Assembly: GCA_963829235.1 (NCBI GenBank)
Contig: CAWHIF010000003.1
Location: 682,001 to 746,000 of the forward strand
Reading direction: 5' to 3'
DNA: 64,000 nucleotides
Source of the DNA: Bog-756 sp963829235
GTDB lineage: Bacteria; Actinomycetota; Acidimicrobiia; Acidimicrobiales; RAAP-2
Shown: piece by piece, positions 1 to 7,389 of the stretch
Layout of the letters: the number at the start of each line of letters is the position of its first letter
How positions within the stretch are numbered: the first letter of the stretch is position 1
Position numbers and translations under genes: made by a program
Notes under the pieces: model-generated
The model's database searches: none
Seen by the model: only the letters and a program-made list of their open reading frames with translations
What the model was told of the DNA's origin: nothing

Positions 1-25
1 CCGCCACCTCACCGGAAGGGGTCAT
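1..25 (-). CDS. 5' end of a gene leaving the left edge of the window
   Basis: Only eight codons are visible (MTPSGEVA...), starting at an ATG at 25 on the minus strand with GTGAGG just upstream. The start overlaps the TGA of an eight-codon mini-ORF (22-48) that has its own GAGGAGCC ribosome site, so translation could be coupled. The two starts lie in a short direct repeat (ATGACCCCTNCNGGTGAGG). A DosR-type box and minus-10 point at this gene from 121-165, so it probably belongs to the hypoxia regulon described here. The product cannot be guessed from eight residues. Confidence 0.5.
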
Positions 26-48
26 GCGTCCTCACCTGTAGGGGTCAT
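22..48 (-). CDS. Eight-codon upstream mini-ORF, possibly a leader or mis-start
   Basis: ATG at 48 is preceded by AAGAGGAGCC, a good ribosome site, and reads MTPTGEDA then TGA. The stop overlaps the ATG of the next frame (GCATGACC), the usual form of translational coupling. The residues resemble the first residues of the downstream gene (MTPSGEVA), so the region may be a small duplication that moved the start. Whether it is translated as a peptide is unknown. Confidence 0.3.
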   Translation of the reverse strand: MTPTGEDA

Positions 49-120
49 GGCTCCTCTTGTCTCTTCCGGGGCCCGATCCCGGTTCCCGATCACCTGGCCC
101 GATTCATACCCTGTTGCCGC

Positions 121-165
121 CCATTGTCCCGGGAGCGGCGACCGTAGGCCAGGGCCGAAAGTCCA
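121..165 (-). promoter_or_regulatory. DosR-type box (151-165) with minus-10 (121-129), reading left
   Basis: On the minus strand the box is TGGACTTTCGGCCCT, followed by exactly 21 bp and then GGACAATGG. The same geometry occurs at 7390, 21089 and 25318. The minus-10 lies on the left side only, so the promoter drives the gene leaving the window. The box is nearly palindromic and could also affect the PPOX gene at 238, but I see no matching minus-10 on that side. Confidence 0.75.
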
Positions 166-237
166 TGGTGTGACCCACCCACCTCCGTGTGACGAAAGCC
201 TCTGGCCCCGACGCCGGTTCGGTGACATGGTGGACGC

Positions 238-660
238 ATGTGGATCGACGAGAGTGGGACGACGGTACTCCCATCTTCCGAGTGCAAGCGGCTGTTGGCC
301 CTCACGGCAAAAGAAGGCGGAATCGGCCGGCTCGGAATTCCGACCGACCAGGCCCCGGTGGTGCTCCCGGTCAACTTCTCGTACGGGGACGGCGAGGTCG
401 TGATCCGGACCGGAACCGGCTTCCTCACGTCATCCGGTGCCGGCCGGTTGGTGGCCTTCGAGGTCGACCATGTCGACGCAGAAGACCACACGGCCTGGAG
501 CGTGCTCGTCCGCGGGCTGGCCACGCTGATCGAGTCACCCACCCGGGAGGAGCTGCAAGCCGCGGCCCACCCGCTCGTCCCCGAGCCCGGGGACATGCTT
601 CTGGTCATCCGGCCGGACATCGTCACGGGTCGACGGTTCCAGATCCACCGGGCGATCTAG
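238..660 (+). CDS. Pyridoxamine 5'-phosphate oxidase (PPOX) family flavin/F420-type split-barrel protein
   Basis: This 140-residue protein has the PPOX split-barrel pattern: a helix with ECKRLLAL, then GRLGI and VLPVNF strands, a VAFEVDHVD strand and a C-terminal IRPDIVTGRRF segment. Proteins of this type bind FMN, F420 or heme; the substrate here is unknown. A second member lies at 14029-14490. The start is ATG 238 with a weak GGTGGACGC site. A DosR-type box ends 72 bp upstream, but its minus-10 faces away, so control by that box is uncertain. PPOX proteins are regular members of DosR-like regulons in actinomycetes, which fits the neighbourhood. Confidence 0.8.
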   Translation: MWIDESGTTVLPSSECKRLLALTAKEGGIGRLGIPTDQAPVVLPVNFSYGDGEVVIRTGTGFLTSSGAGRLVAFEVDHVDAEDHTAWSVLVRGLATLIESPTREELQAAAHPLVPEPGDMLLVIRPDIVTGRRFQIHRAI

Positions 661-684
661 TCTTGCCCTTGGGCCCGGCAGCCT

Positions 685-1779
685 TCATCCGATGAGCTCG
701 CGCACGTGACGGGCGATGACGAGATCCTCGCGGGCGCGGACGACGAGTACGGCCGGGAGCTCCCCGGAACCGGAGATCAGGCTGTCACCCCGGCAGTCGA
801 GGTTGTGGGAGCCGTCCAGGACCAGCCCGAGAAAGCCGAGCCCGGCGCAGGCGTCCGCCCGAAGCCGGGGTGCCGCCTCACCGGCCCCACCGGTGAACAC
901 CAGACCGTCGATCCCACCCATGGCCGCGGCCATGGCGGCCACCGAGGTCTGGATCCGGTACACGTAGACCTCATAGGCCAGCTCGGCGTCCCGGTCCCCC
1001 TCGTCCATGGCCCCCATCACCCGGCGGAGATCGCCGGACTCCCCCCACAGCCCGCGCAATCCCGATTCGTGCTCCAACGCCTCTTGCACCCGGTCGGCGG
1101 AGAGCCCACCGTGCCGCTGCACCCACAGGACGAGGCCTGGATCCACACTGCCCGACCGGGTCGCCATCACCAGACCTTCCATCGGGGTGAACCCCATGGT
1201 CGTGTCGACCGAGCGACCGGAGGCCACCGCAGCCAGCGAGGCGCCGGCGCCGAGATGCGCCGTCACCAGACGGAGCTCCTCCCGGGGCCGACCCAGGAGT
1301 TCGCCGGCCCTCGTGCTGGCCCACTCGTGACTGAGCCCGTGGAAACCGTACCGCCGGATACCCCACCGCTCCCGCCAGGCGCGGGGAATGGCGTAGGTCG
1401 AGGCCTTGGCGGGCATGCCGGCATGGAAGCTGGTGTCGAAGCAGGCGACCTGGGGCAGGCCCGGACGCAGGGACCGCAGGGCGTGGATGGCGGCCAGACC
1501 GAGGGGATTGTGCAGGGGGGCAAGATCGGCGAGCGCCTCCAGGGTCGCATCGGCCCGATCGTCGAGGAGGATGGGCTGCGTGAACTCGGAACCGCCATGG
1601 ACCACGCGGTGACCGACGACGCCGACATCGGGGGCGCGGCGTAGGAATTCCTCCAGTGCGCCGGCCAGCTCCGCCGCCTCCTGCCTGGGGAGGTCACTCG
1701 ATGCGACGAGGCCATCCGAATCGTCCAGCAGCCGCAGCTTCAAGCTGCTGGAACCAGCGTTGACCACGAGTACGTTCAC
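685..1779 (-). CDS. ackA: Acetate kinase
   Basis: Interconverts acetyl phosphate plus ADP with acetate plus ATP. The N-terminus VNVLVVNAGSSSLKLRLL is the phosphate-binding signature of the acetokinase family, GHRVVHGG and CFDTSFH follow, and GFHGLSHEW and FTGGAGE lie further on. GTG 1779 is chosen because GGGAGGAGG lies just upstream. At 364 residues it is shorter than the usual 390-400, but no motif is missing. It is back-to-back with a decayed phosphoketolase (1899-2431), which would have supplied acetyl phosphate, so today it probably works with phosphotransacetylase or another source. I see no DosR box in front of it. Confidence 0.92.
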   Translation of the reverse strand: MNVLVVNAGSSSLKLRLLDDSDGLVASSDLPRQEAAELAGALEEFLRRAPDVGVVGHRVVHGGSEFTQPILLDDRADATLEALADLAPLHNPLGLAAIHALRSLRPGLPQVACFDTSFHAGMPAKASTYAIPRAWRERWGIRRYGFHGLSHEWASTRAGELLGRPREELRLVTAHLGAGASLAAVASGRSVDTTMGFTPMEGLVMATRSGSVDPGLVLWVQRHGGLSADRVQEALEHESGLRGLWGESGDLRRVMGAMDEGDRDAELAYEVYVYRIQTSVAAMAAAMGGIDGLVFTGGAGEAAPRLRADACAGLGFLGLVLDGSHNLDCRGDSLISGSGELPAVLVVRAREDLVIARHVRELIG

Positions 1780-1898
1780 CCGCCTCCTCCCACCTGCTCT
1801 GCACCGGTCCACTCTTCACCGGCCTACTCTGCCAGACGGCGCCACGGCGCCATGGGTGCGATGAGCAGCATCACCCTGACACCCCGGAGGAGCGCCTG

Positions 1899-2431
1899 AT
1901 GGCCGGCACCGAACTCTCGGCGACGTCCATGTCGCGCCAGGACGACCTGGCCCGTCTCGACTCCTATTTCCGGGCGGCCAACTATCTGACCGCGGGCCAG
2001 ATCTACCTCATGGACAACCCGTTGCTCCACCGGCCGCTCCGCCCCGAGGACATGAAGCCCCGGCTGCTGGGCCACCGGGGGACCCGGCCTCAATTTCCTC
2101 TACCGGTGATCTTCGCCTACCACGGCCACCCGGCCCTCATCCACCGGCTGACCTACGACCGGACCAACCACCACAACTCCCATGTCCGTGGCTACAACGA
2201 GGAAGGGACCACGACCACCTCGTTCGACATGGTGATGCTCAACGATCTCGATCGCTTCCACCTGGTCATCGACGTGCTGGATCGGGTCCCGGGCCTCGGG
2301 CCCGGACGGCCACCCTGCGCCAGCAGATGATCGACGCCAGTCTCGACGCCCGCCGCTACGGCCGGGAGCACGGCGAGGACCCGCCCGAGATCGCCCAGTG
2401 GCTGTGGCGCGGGGTCAAGGATCCCGTCTGA
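1899..2431 (+). pseudogene. xfp: Phosphoketolase remnant (large internal deletion plus frameshifts)
   Basis: The first 60 residues (FRAANYLTAGQIYLMDNPLL, MKPRLLGH) match the start of xylulose-5-P/fructose-6-P phosphoketolase. From about 2107 the reading continues directly with the C-terminal part (VIFAYHGHPALIHRLTYDRT, VRGYNEEGTTTT, NDLDRFHLVIDV). About 600 of roughly 800 residues, including the thiamine diphosphate core, are missing. Just before the junction GLNFLY is readable only in another frame, which suggests a small indel at about 2085. A one-base loss near 2300 shifts the end: the native tail (LRQQMIDASLDARRYGREHG) continues in a second frame to a TGA at 2429-2431. The ribosome site GGAGGAGCGCCTG is intact. 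The protein cannot be active. Confidence 0.9.
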
Positions 2432-2448
2432 ACCGCCGCTTCAGCCGT

Positions 2449-3171
2449 TCAGCCCCGAGCACCGTCCTCCGGCTGGCCGTCCTCCAGCTGCACGTCCTCC
2501 AGGGGTCGGTCCTTCGGCTGCCCGTCCTCCACACCGTCCTCCACACCGTCCTCCCGAGGCGGGTCTTCCGGCTGGCTGTCCAGCCGTCCGTCCTCCAGCT
2601 GGTGGTGCCGCGCCGCGCACGCCGCCCGGTATCCGTCGTCGGGCTCGATGGGGAACCGGACCGTCATCGTCCCGTACTGGTAGCTGGCCGTGACGTGAAA
2701 TCCCGACTTCATGAACACATCGATCATGTCGTGGTTTTCCGCCAGCGTCTCGGCGGCGAAGGTGGTGATCCCGTGGTCCAAGGCTGCAGAAGCGAGATGC
2801 TCCAGCAGGAGTGTGGCGATCCCCCGGTGTTGGAACTCGTCGGCCACCACAAAGGCCACCTCGGCCTCAGGCGTCCCCGGGATGCGTTCGTAGCGTCCGA
2901 CCGCGATCAGACGACTGCCGTCCGTTGCCACCAGGGCCAGGCGGTCCTGATAGTCGACATGGGTGAACTTCTCGATCTCCGCGGCCGACAGCCTCGGGTG
3001 CACGAAGAAGAAGCGGCGGTAGACGGATTGGGTCGACAGATGCCCGTGGAACTCCACCAGTCGCTCTCCGTCGTCGGACCGGATCGGCCGAAGGTGGACG
3101 ATGAGCCCGTCCCGCCCCTCGGCGGTGCACGACAGCTCGGCCGGATAGCGATCGGGTGCGGTGGTGTCCAT
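2449..3171 (-). CDS. GNAT-family acetyltransferase with acidic repeat tail
   Basis: This 240-residue protein has a GNAT domain at about residues 15-180. It has RPIRSDDGERL, YRRFFFVHPRLSAAEIEKFT, AEVAFVVADEFQHRGIATLL (the acetyl-CoA binding loop) and FMKSGF. The sequence is close to the catalytic domain of actinobacterial protein-lysine acetyltransferases, but no cyclic-nucleotide domain is present. Residues 190-240 are a low-complexity acidic tail built from LEDGQPEDG/VEDG units. It is the last gene of a three-gene unit with the Usp gene 18 bp upstream, so it probably shares the box at 4422. Acetylation of a metabolic enzyme or stress protein under low oxygen is an inference. Confidence 0.82.
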   Translation of the reverse strand: MDTTAPDRYPAELSCTAEGRDGLIVHLRPIRSDDGERLVEFHGHLSTQSVYRRFFFVHPRLSAAEIEKFTHVDYQDRLALVATDGSRLIAVGRYERIPGTPEAEVAFVVADEFQHRGIATLLLEHLASAALDHGITTFAAETLAENHDMIDVFMKSGFHVTASYQYGTMTVRFPIEPDDGYRAACAARHHQLEDGRLDSQPEDPPREDGVEDGVEDGQPKDRPLEDVQLEDGQPEDGARG

Positions 3172-3189
3172 CGTGGGTGGTCGTCCGGC

Positions 3190-4161
3190 TCAGGCCGGAC
3201 GCCCCGGCACATCGTCCACCATCAGATCGGCCGGCGCGTAGGAACCGCCTGCCGGTCCGGTCTCACCGATCGGTGGCCGAGTGACGATGACCGTGCATTC
3301 GGCGTATCGGGCACACTGGTGGGCCACCGAGCCGAGCAGTGCGTCGCGGAAGCCCCCGTGCCCACGGGATCCCACGACCAGCAGATCGGACCCCTGGCAC
3401 GCGTCGAGGAGCGCCGGAACCGTCGCGTGGCACGGAGCCCAGGCCTTGAAGGGCACCTCGGGAGCAAAGCGTTCGGCGTGCTCGGTGGCGGCGTCCACGA
3501 CTTCTTGGGAGACCAGCTCCGATCCGTGCACGGGCCGCACGACGAAGGTCCCGATGGGCGGGTACTGCCACGCGTAGACGGCCTCCACCGACGCCGAGCG
3601 CACGGCGGCTTCGCCGAGTGCCCACTGCAGCGCCCGGGTGGATCCGAGCGAACCGTCGATGCCGACCACGATCCGCGGTTCGAGAGACCGGTAGGGGATG
3701 TCGTCGGTATCGCAGTGGACGACGGCGACCGGGGAGTGGGCATATTGCAGGCACTGGTCGCTCACCGATCCGATGAGGAGTTCTTCGAACCCACCCAGAC
3801 CGCGGGCGCCGACCACCAACAGGTCGGCGGACCGGCTGGCCACGGTGAGCACGAGCGGAGCCGGCCAGTCGACGATCTCACCCCGCACCACCACCGACGG
3901 ATGCCGGGTGGCCACCAGGCCGACCGCGTCATCGATGATCGCCTCCCCTGGCGAGAGGTCGGAGGTATCGGATGAGTACCATGCGGGCACGTCCTTCGGC
4001 GCATCGGTCAGGGCATACATGACCCTGAGGTCCGAGCCGTGCCGTTGGGCTTCGTCGGCTGCCCATTTGAGGGCCAGCCTCGAGTGCTCCGATCCATCGA
4101 CACCGACCACGATGGGCCCTCGATGAGCTCGGCTCCGGATGTCCCGGTCATCTTCTGACAT
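3190..4161 (-). CDS. Tandem-domain universal stress protein
   Basis: It has 323 residues and two Usp domains. Domain 1 begins IVVGVDGSEHSRLALKWA and ends with VVGARGLGGFEELLIGSVS. Domain 2 begins IVVGIDGSLGSTRALQWAL and ends with VVGSRGHGGFRDALLGSVA. Both keep the G-x2-G-x9-G-S/T ATP-binding pattern, so both halves should bind ATP. Tandem Usp proteins are among the strongest DosR targets in mycobacteria. It lies 32 bp after a 51-residue gene and 18 bp before the acetyltransferase, as the middle gene of an operon led by the box at 4422-4436. Confidence 0.92.
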   Translation of the reverse strand: MSEDDRDIRSRAHRGPIVVGVDGSEHSRLALKWAADEAQRHGSDLRVMYALTDAPKDVPAWYSSDTSDLSPGEAIIDDAVGLVATRHPSVVVRGEIVDWPAPLVLTVASRSADLLVVGARGLGGFEELLIGSVSDQCLQYAHSPVAVVHCDTDDIPYRSLEPRIVVGIDGSLGSTRALQWALGEAAVRSASVEAVYAWQYPPIGTFVVRPVHGSELVSQEVVDAATEHAERFAPEVPFKAWAPCHATVPALLDACQGSDLLVVGSRGHGGFRDALLGSVAHQCARYAECTVIVTRPPIGETGPAGGSYAPADLMVDDVPGRPA

Positions 4162-4193
4162 GGCGTGCCCTTCCGTCGGTCACAACACTCCGC

Positions 4194-4349
4194 CTACCGG
4201 GGGATGATGATCCGAGTGTCGATCGACCGGGCCCGGTCGAGATCGCGGGGCGTAAGGGCGATGTCCTCGATGTAGTAGGGGTTGAGTGCCGCCCGGCCTG
4301 ATCGGCCACTTCCCGTGCTGTGGCCCCGATGGCTGTCGGAATACTTCAT
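4194..4349 (-). CDS. 51-residue hypothetical protein, first gene of a Usp operon
   Basis: It starts at ATG 4349 behind a near-perfect ribosome site (AAAAGGAGGACACC), which is the main reason to accept this short gene. The protein (MKYSDSHRGHSTGSG... DTRIIIPR) has a Ser/Gly/His-rich first half and the segment ALNPYYIEDIALTPRDLDR. No signal peptide or membrane segment is present. It lies directly behind a DosR-type promoter and leads the Usp and acetyltransferase genes. I do not recognise the family. Confidence 0.7.
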   Translation of the reverse strand: MKYSDSHRGHSTGSGRSGRAALNPYYIEDIALTPRDLDRARSIDTRIIIPR

Positions 4350-4391
4350 GGTGTCCTCCTTTTCGCCTGCGGCACACACATGCCGTCCCCT

Positions 4392-4436
4392 CTATTGGAT
4401 GACAACGTCGGGCCCGGGCATAGGGCCAAAGGTCCA
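4392..4436 (-). promoter_or_regulatory. DosR-type box (4422-4436) with minus-10 region (4392-4400), minus strand
   Basis: The box reads TGGACCTTTGGCCCT on the minus strand. After 21 bp comes ATCCAATAG, which keeps the CAAT core of the minus-10 seen at the best sites. The predicted transcript begins about 35 bp before the start codon of the 51-residue gene at 4349. The box at 4464 faces the other way, so the 240-bp gap is a divergent double promoter. Confidence 0.65.
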
Positions 4437-4463
4437 CGATCTCCCGGGCTCCGGTGAAGTGTC

Positions 4464-4508
4464 GGGACGTTTGGCCCTAACCGGGAAGGGCGAGGCCTGC
4501 CACCGTGG
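4464..4508 (+). promoter_or_regulatory. DosR-type box (4464-4478), plus strand
   Basis: The box reads GGGACGTTTGGCCCT. After 21 bp comes CCACCGTGG, giving a weak minus-10 (CACCGT) in the common position; GGACAACGG lies 10 bp further on and could be the real one. It lies 113 bp before the GTG of the 139-residue gene at 4591. Confidence 0.6.
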
Positions 4509-4590
4509 TTGGACAACGGCGCGCGATGCCCGGGATCATTGAACGAGACCACGACCGCCGAGCCGTAGAAGACCGACAGGGAGGCTTACC

Positions 4591-5010
4591 GTGGGGCAAT
4601 CGAGCAACCCGAGAGCCGACCGGGCACATGGCGGGCAGTTCGGGAACCCGGTGGAGCCCACGGCTGGACCGCGTCAGTCGCCCGCCACCCAGCCCAGCTC
4701 GATCTACATCGAACTGCTCGAAGCGATACTCAACGAGACGGAATCCTCCCCGGACTCGGTGTCGGCCAGCGAGGCACTGGCGCAGGTCGTCCGCCGCCGA
4801 CGAGCAGTCACCTGGAACAGGTCGACGCCCGACGACCAGGACTTGGCCGCCGTGGCCCTGGCCGACCAATTGGCGTACGACGCGGCCCTTCTCACCTACG
4901 CCCGACGGGTGGGCATCGAATGCGATCCCCGTCGGTTCGGGATCCCAGAGGTCGAGCGACGGCGGATGGAGCGGATGCTCGAGTCCAGGGGGATTCCCCT
5001 CGGCCCGTAG
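4591..5010 (+). CDS. 139-residue hypothetical protein behind a DosR-type box
   Basis: It starts at GTG 4591 after GGGAGGCTTACC. Residues 1-35 are low-complexity and probably disordered. Residues 36-139 look like a helical domain (SSIYIELLEAILNE, DLAAVALADQLAYDAALLTYARR, RRRMERMLESRGIPL). There are no membrane segments and only one Cys. The family is not known to me. It is convergent with the dosR-like gene and sits between it and the Usp operon, so it is a good candidate for an uncharacterised regulon member. Confidence 0.65.
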   Translation: MGQSSNPRADRAHGGQFGNPVEPTAGPRQSPATQPSSIYIELLEAILNETESSPDSVSASEALAQVVRRRRAVTWNRSTPDDQDLAAVALADQLAYDAALLTYARRVGIECDPRRFGIPEVERRRMERMLESRGIPLGP

Positions 5011-5024
5011 GGTGCAAGCCCTAC
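5007..5024. terminator. Short hairpin between convergent genes
   Basis: GTAGGG and CCCTAC form a perfect 6-bp stem around a 6-base loop, overlapping the stop of the 139-residue gene. No T-run follows, so it could be a weak bidirectional terminator at best. Confidence 0.3.
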
Positions 5025-5105
5025 TGGCTCCTCTCTTTGCCCTGGGCTCCTACCTTTTCCCTGGGCCATCCATGCCTGTGCCCCAGGCCGTTCGAGCCGG
5101 CGCGC

Positions 5106-5777
5106 TCACGTTCCGGTGGCGTCGTCACGACGGCGGTTGGCCGAGCGCTCGGACACCCGGGTGGCGTAACTGGCCGCCTGGGTCCGGCGCTCCATCCCGA
5201 GTTTGGCCAGCATGTTCGAGACGTAGTTCTTCACCGTCTTCTCGGCCAGGAAGAGTGCGGCGGCGATCTGCCGGTTGGTCTGTCCTTCGGCGATGAGGTC
5301 GAGGATGCGACGTTCCTGCTGGGTGAGGCTGGCCAGCAGCGGGTCTTCTTGGGATCCCTCGCGCAGTCGCTCGAGGACGCGCTGGGTGAGCGCAGGATCC
5401 AGCAGCGACTGCCCTTCGGCGACCTTTCGAACGTCGCCCACCAGGTCTGATGCCCCGATCTGCTTCAGCACATAGCCGGACGCGCCGGCCATGACGGCGG
5501 CGAAAAGCGCCTCGTCGTCGGCATAGGAGGTGAGCATCACACAGGCGATCTCGGGCGAGTTCGACCGGATCTCGCGGCAGACCTCGATGCCGCTCCCGTC
5601 GGGGAGCCGGACGTCCAGGATGGCCACATGGGGGCTGGTGGGAGGGATCCGGTCCAGGGCCTCGCCGGCGGTGGCCGCCTCGCCGACGACCACAAAGCCC
5701 TCCGCCGCCTCGAACATCGATCGGAGCCCGGTCCTGACGATCTCGTGATCGTCGAGGAGGAAGATCCGTATGCTCAT
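5106..5777 (-). CDS. dosR: DosR/DevR-like NarL-family response regulator
   Basis: It has 223 residues: a receiver domain (1-125) with acidic pair Asp9-Asp10, phosphoacceptor Asp55 (AILDVRLPDG), Thr83 and Lys105, a linker, and a LuxR-type HTH (about 148-210). The recognition helix FLAEKTVKNYVSNMLAKLGM is almost the same as in mycobacterial DosR. Lys180, Lys183 and Asn184 match the DosR residues (Lys179, Lys182, Asn183) known to contact DNA. LTSY and AGASGYV are also shared, as is ERRTQAA. ATG 5777 follows GAGGAGCGGCTGA. It is divergent from the sensor kinase at 5948. Nine candidate binding boxes lie within 30 kb. OsdR of Streptomyces coelicolor is a related regulator. Confidence 0.92.
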   Translation of the reverse strand: MSIRIFLLDDHEIVRTGLRSMFEAAEGFVVVGEAATAGEALDRIPPTSPHVAILDVRLPDGSGIEVCREIRSNSPEIACVMLTSYADDEALFAAVMAGASGYVLKQIGASDLVGDVRKVAEGQSLLDPALTQRVLERLREGSQEDPLLASLTQQERRILDLIAEGQTNRQIAAALFLAEKTVKNYVSNMLAKLGMERRTQAASYATRVSERSANRRRDDATGT

Positions 5778-5860
5778 TCAGCCGCTCCTCGAACTGTTCC
5801 CAGGCACCTGCACGGTCGCTACCGGGTCAATGACCGGAGCTTCCGGGTCGCCGACCGCGC

Positions 5861-5866
5861 TACAAT
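5861..5866 (+). promoter_or_regulatory. Minus-10 for the sensor kinase gene
   Basis: TACAAT at 5861-5866 is a good sigma-70 minus-10, about 80 bp before the kinase start. No convincing minus-35 is seen, and there is no DosR-type box in the divergent gap 5778-5947. The pair may therefore be expressed constitutively rather than autoregulated. Confidence 0.4.
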
Positions 5867-5947
5867 CTGTTCGCGGCCAGCGGTTACAACCATAGCTGCT
5901 CCGGCCGCAGATGGGCCTCGAGCCCTGGTGCTCGACTGGAGGACCTC

Positions 5948-7081
5948 GTGCCGTACCACTCGATTGAGGATCCCGCCAAACTCCGGCGAGTGCTCGAAGC
6001 CACGTTGCTTCTGGAGGCCGACCTCGACCTGCCCTCCTTGCTACGGCACATCGTCGAGGAGGCCTGCTCGATGACCAACGCCCGTTACGGCGCGCTCGGG
6101 GTCCTGGACAACAATGGCACCGCGCTCTCCGAGTTCATCACGGTCGGGCTCGATTCCGAAGAGGAGGAGCGGATCGGGTCGCGTCCCACTGGGAGGGGCG
6201 TCCTCGGCATGCTGATCACCGAGCCCCGTACTCTACGGGTCACGGAGCTGGGTTCCCACACCGAGAGCTACGGATTCCCCGCCAACCATCCGCCGATGAC
6301 CTCGTTCCTCGGTGTGCCCGTCAAGGTGCGCGACGACGTGTACGGCAACCTCTACCTCACCGACAAGGTCGGGTGGAAGGAATTCACCGGCGACGACGAG
6401 GCGTTGATCGAGGCGCTCGCCCTGGCTGCCGGCATCGCCATCGAGAACGCCCGGCTCCACCAGCGGGTCCAAGAAGTCGCCATCTACGAGGAGCGGGACC
6501 GGCTGGCCCGGGACCTGCACGACACGGTCATCCAGCGCCTGTTCGCCATCGGACTCTCCCTGCAGAGCATGGCGTCCAACCCCTCGGCGGGAGCGGACGC
6601 CGATCGGCTGACATCGACCATCGCCGACATCGACGACACCATCCGACAGGTCCGCACCAGCATCTTCGAGCTCGGGACGGCCAGGATCGGCCGGGGACTC
6701 CGCGACGATGTCGTCTCGCTCCTCACCGACCTGAAACCGGTCGTCGGGTTCGGTGTCCGTGCTTCGTTCGACGGGCCCGTCGATACGGCCGTCCCCGATG
6801 TCGTCCGCGAGCACCTTCTGGCCGTCATCCGCGAGGCGGTGACCAACATCGGCCGTCACGCCGAGGCGTCTGCAGCTACCGTCGCCATCCGCGTGGCCGA
6901 CGGGTCCTGCCGGCTCCAGGTCATCGACGACGGACGCGGGATGGCCTGCTCGGACCAGGGCGGGGGCCTCGGGCTCGCGAACATGGGACGCCGGGCCGAG
7001 AAGCTGCACGGCGAGTTCCTGGTCGACGACGGCGCCAACGGTGGGACCATCCTCACCTGGCAGGTCCCCACCCTCCAGTAG
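5948..7081 (+). CDS. DosS-like heme-GAF histidine kinase (single GAF)
   Basis: It has 377 residues: GAF domain (about 18-175), HisKA_3 with phosphoacceptor His191 (RDLHDTVIQRLFAIG), and HATPase with Asn300 and a GxGLGL lid. The GAF segment GFPANHPPMTSFLGVPVKVR aligns with GAF-A of mycobacterial DosS. His114 falls on the proximal heme ligand His149, and Tyr136 (YGNLYLTDK) on the distal Tyr171. DosS Glu87, His89 and His113 are replaced by Gly, Leu and Ser. DosS has two GAF domains, this protein one. It probably senses O2, NO, CO or redox state through heme and phosphorylates the divergent regulator. GTG 5948 follows TGGAGGACCTC. Confidence 0.88.
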   Translation: MPYHSIEDPAKLRRVLEATLLLEADLDLPSLLRHIVEEACSMTNARYGALGVLDNNGTALSEFITVGLDSEEEERIGSRPTGRGVLGMLITEPRTLRVTELGSHTESYGFPANHPPMTSFLGVPVKVRDDVYGNLYLTDKVGWKEFTGDDEALIEALALAAGIAIENARLHQRVQEVAIYEERDRLARDLHDTVIQRLFAIGLSLQSMASNPSAGADADRLTSTIADIDDTIRQVRTSIFELGTARIGRGLRDDVVSLLTDLKPVVGFGVRASFDGPVDTAVPDVVREHLLAVIREAVTNIGRHAEASAATVAIRVADGSCRLQVIDDGRGMACSDQGGGLGLANMGRRAEKLHGEFLVDDGANGGTILTWQVPTLQ

Positions 7082-7090
7082 CCACCGGGG

Positions 7091-7189
7091 GTAGCCGGCA
7101 GCCGAGTGGCCGGTAGCCGGCAGCCGAGTGGCCGGTAGCCGGATGCCGAGTGGCCGGTAGCCGGCAGCGGAGTGGCCGGTAGCCGGCAG
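7091..7189. repeat. 22-bp tandem repeat, 4.5 copies
   Basis: The unit GTAGCCGGCAGCCGAGTGGCCG repeats four times with one or two changes, then breaks off. It begins 10 bp after the kinase stop and ends 200 bp before the arc promoter. It is not in a credible gene. The rest of 7190-7389 holds nothing I recognise. Confidence 0.9.
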
Positions 7190-7389
7190 GCCGTCGGGGA
7201 CGCCGGCTGGCCCGTCCCGCGCTTGGCGCACCACCTGTTGCCGATCGCCCCGGTGGTCCGCCGGCCCTGACTTGGTGCACACCCTGTTGTCCAACCCACG
7301 CGGTCAGGCGCGCGCCGAATTCACCTTGGCACCGGCACCGCGGCGGGCGCGCCCAAGCGACGCGCCAGGCACGGACCGGGGAGTTCAAC

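Noticed and set aside
90..626. Long minus-strand frame opposite the first PPOX gene
   Set aside because: It mirrors the codon pattern of the PPOX gene, has no ribosome site and no recognisable domain; high-GC genes commonly leave such shadows.
2398..3975. 525-codon plus-strand frame across the acetyltransferase and Usp genes
   Set aside because: It lies opposite two well-identified genes and its sequence is Arg/Pro/His-rich without any domain.
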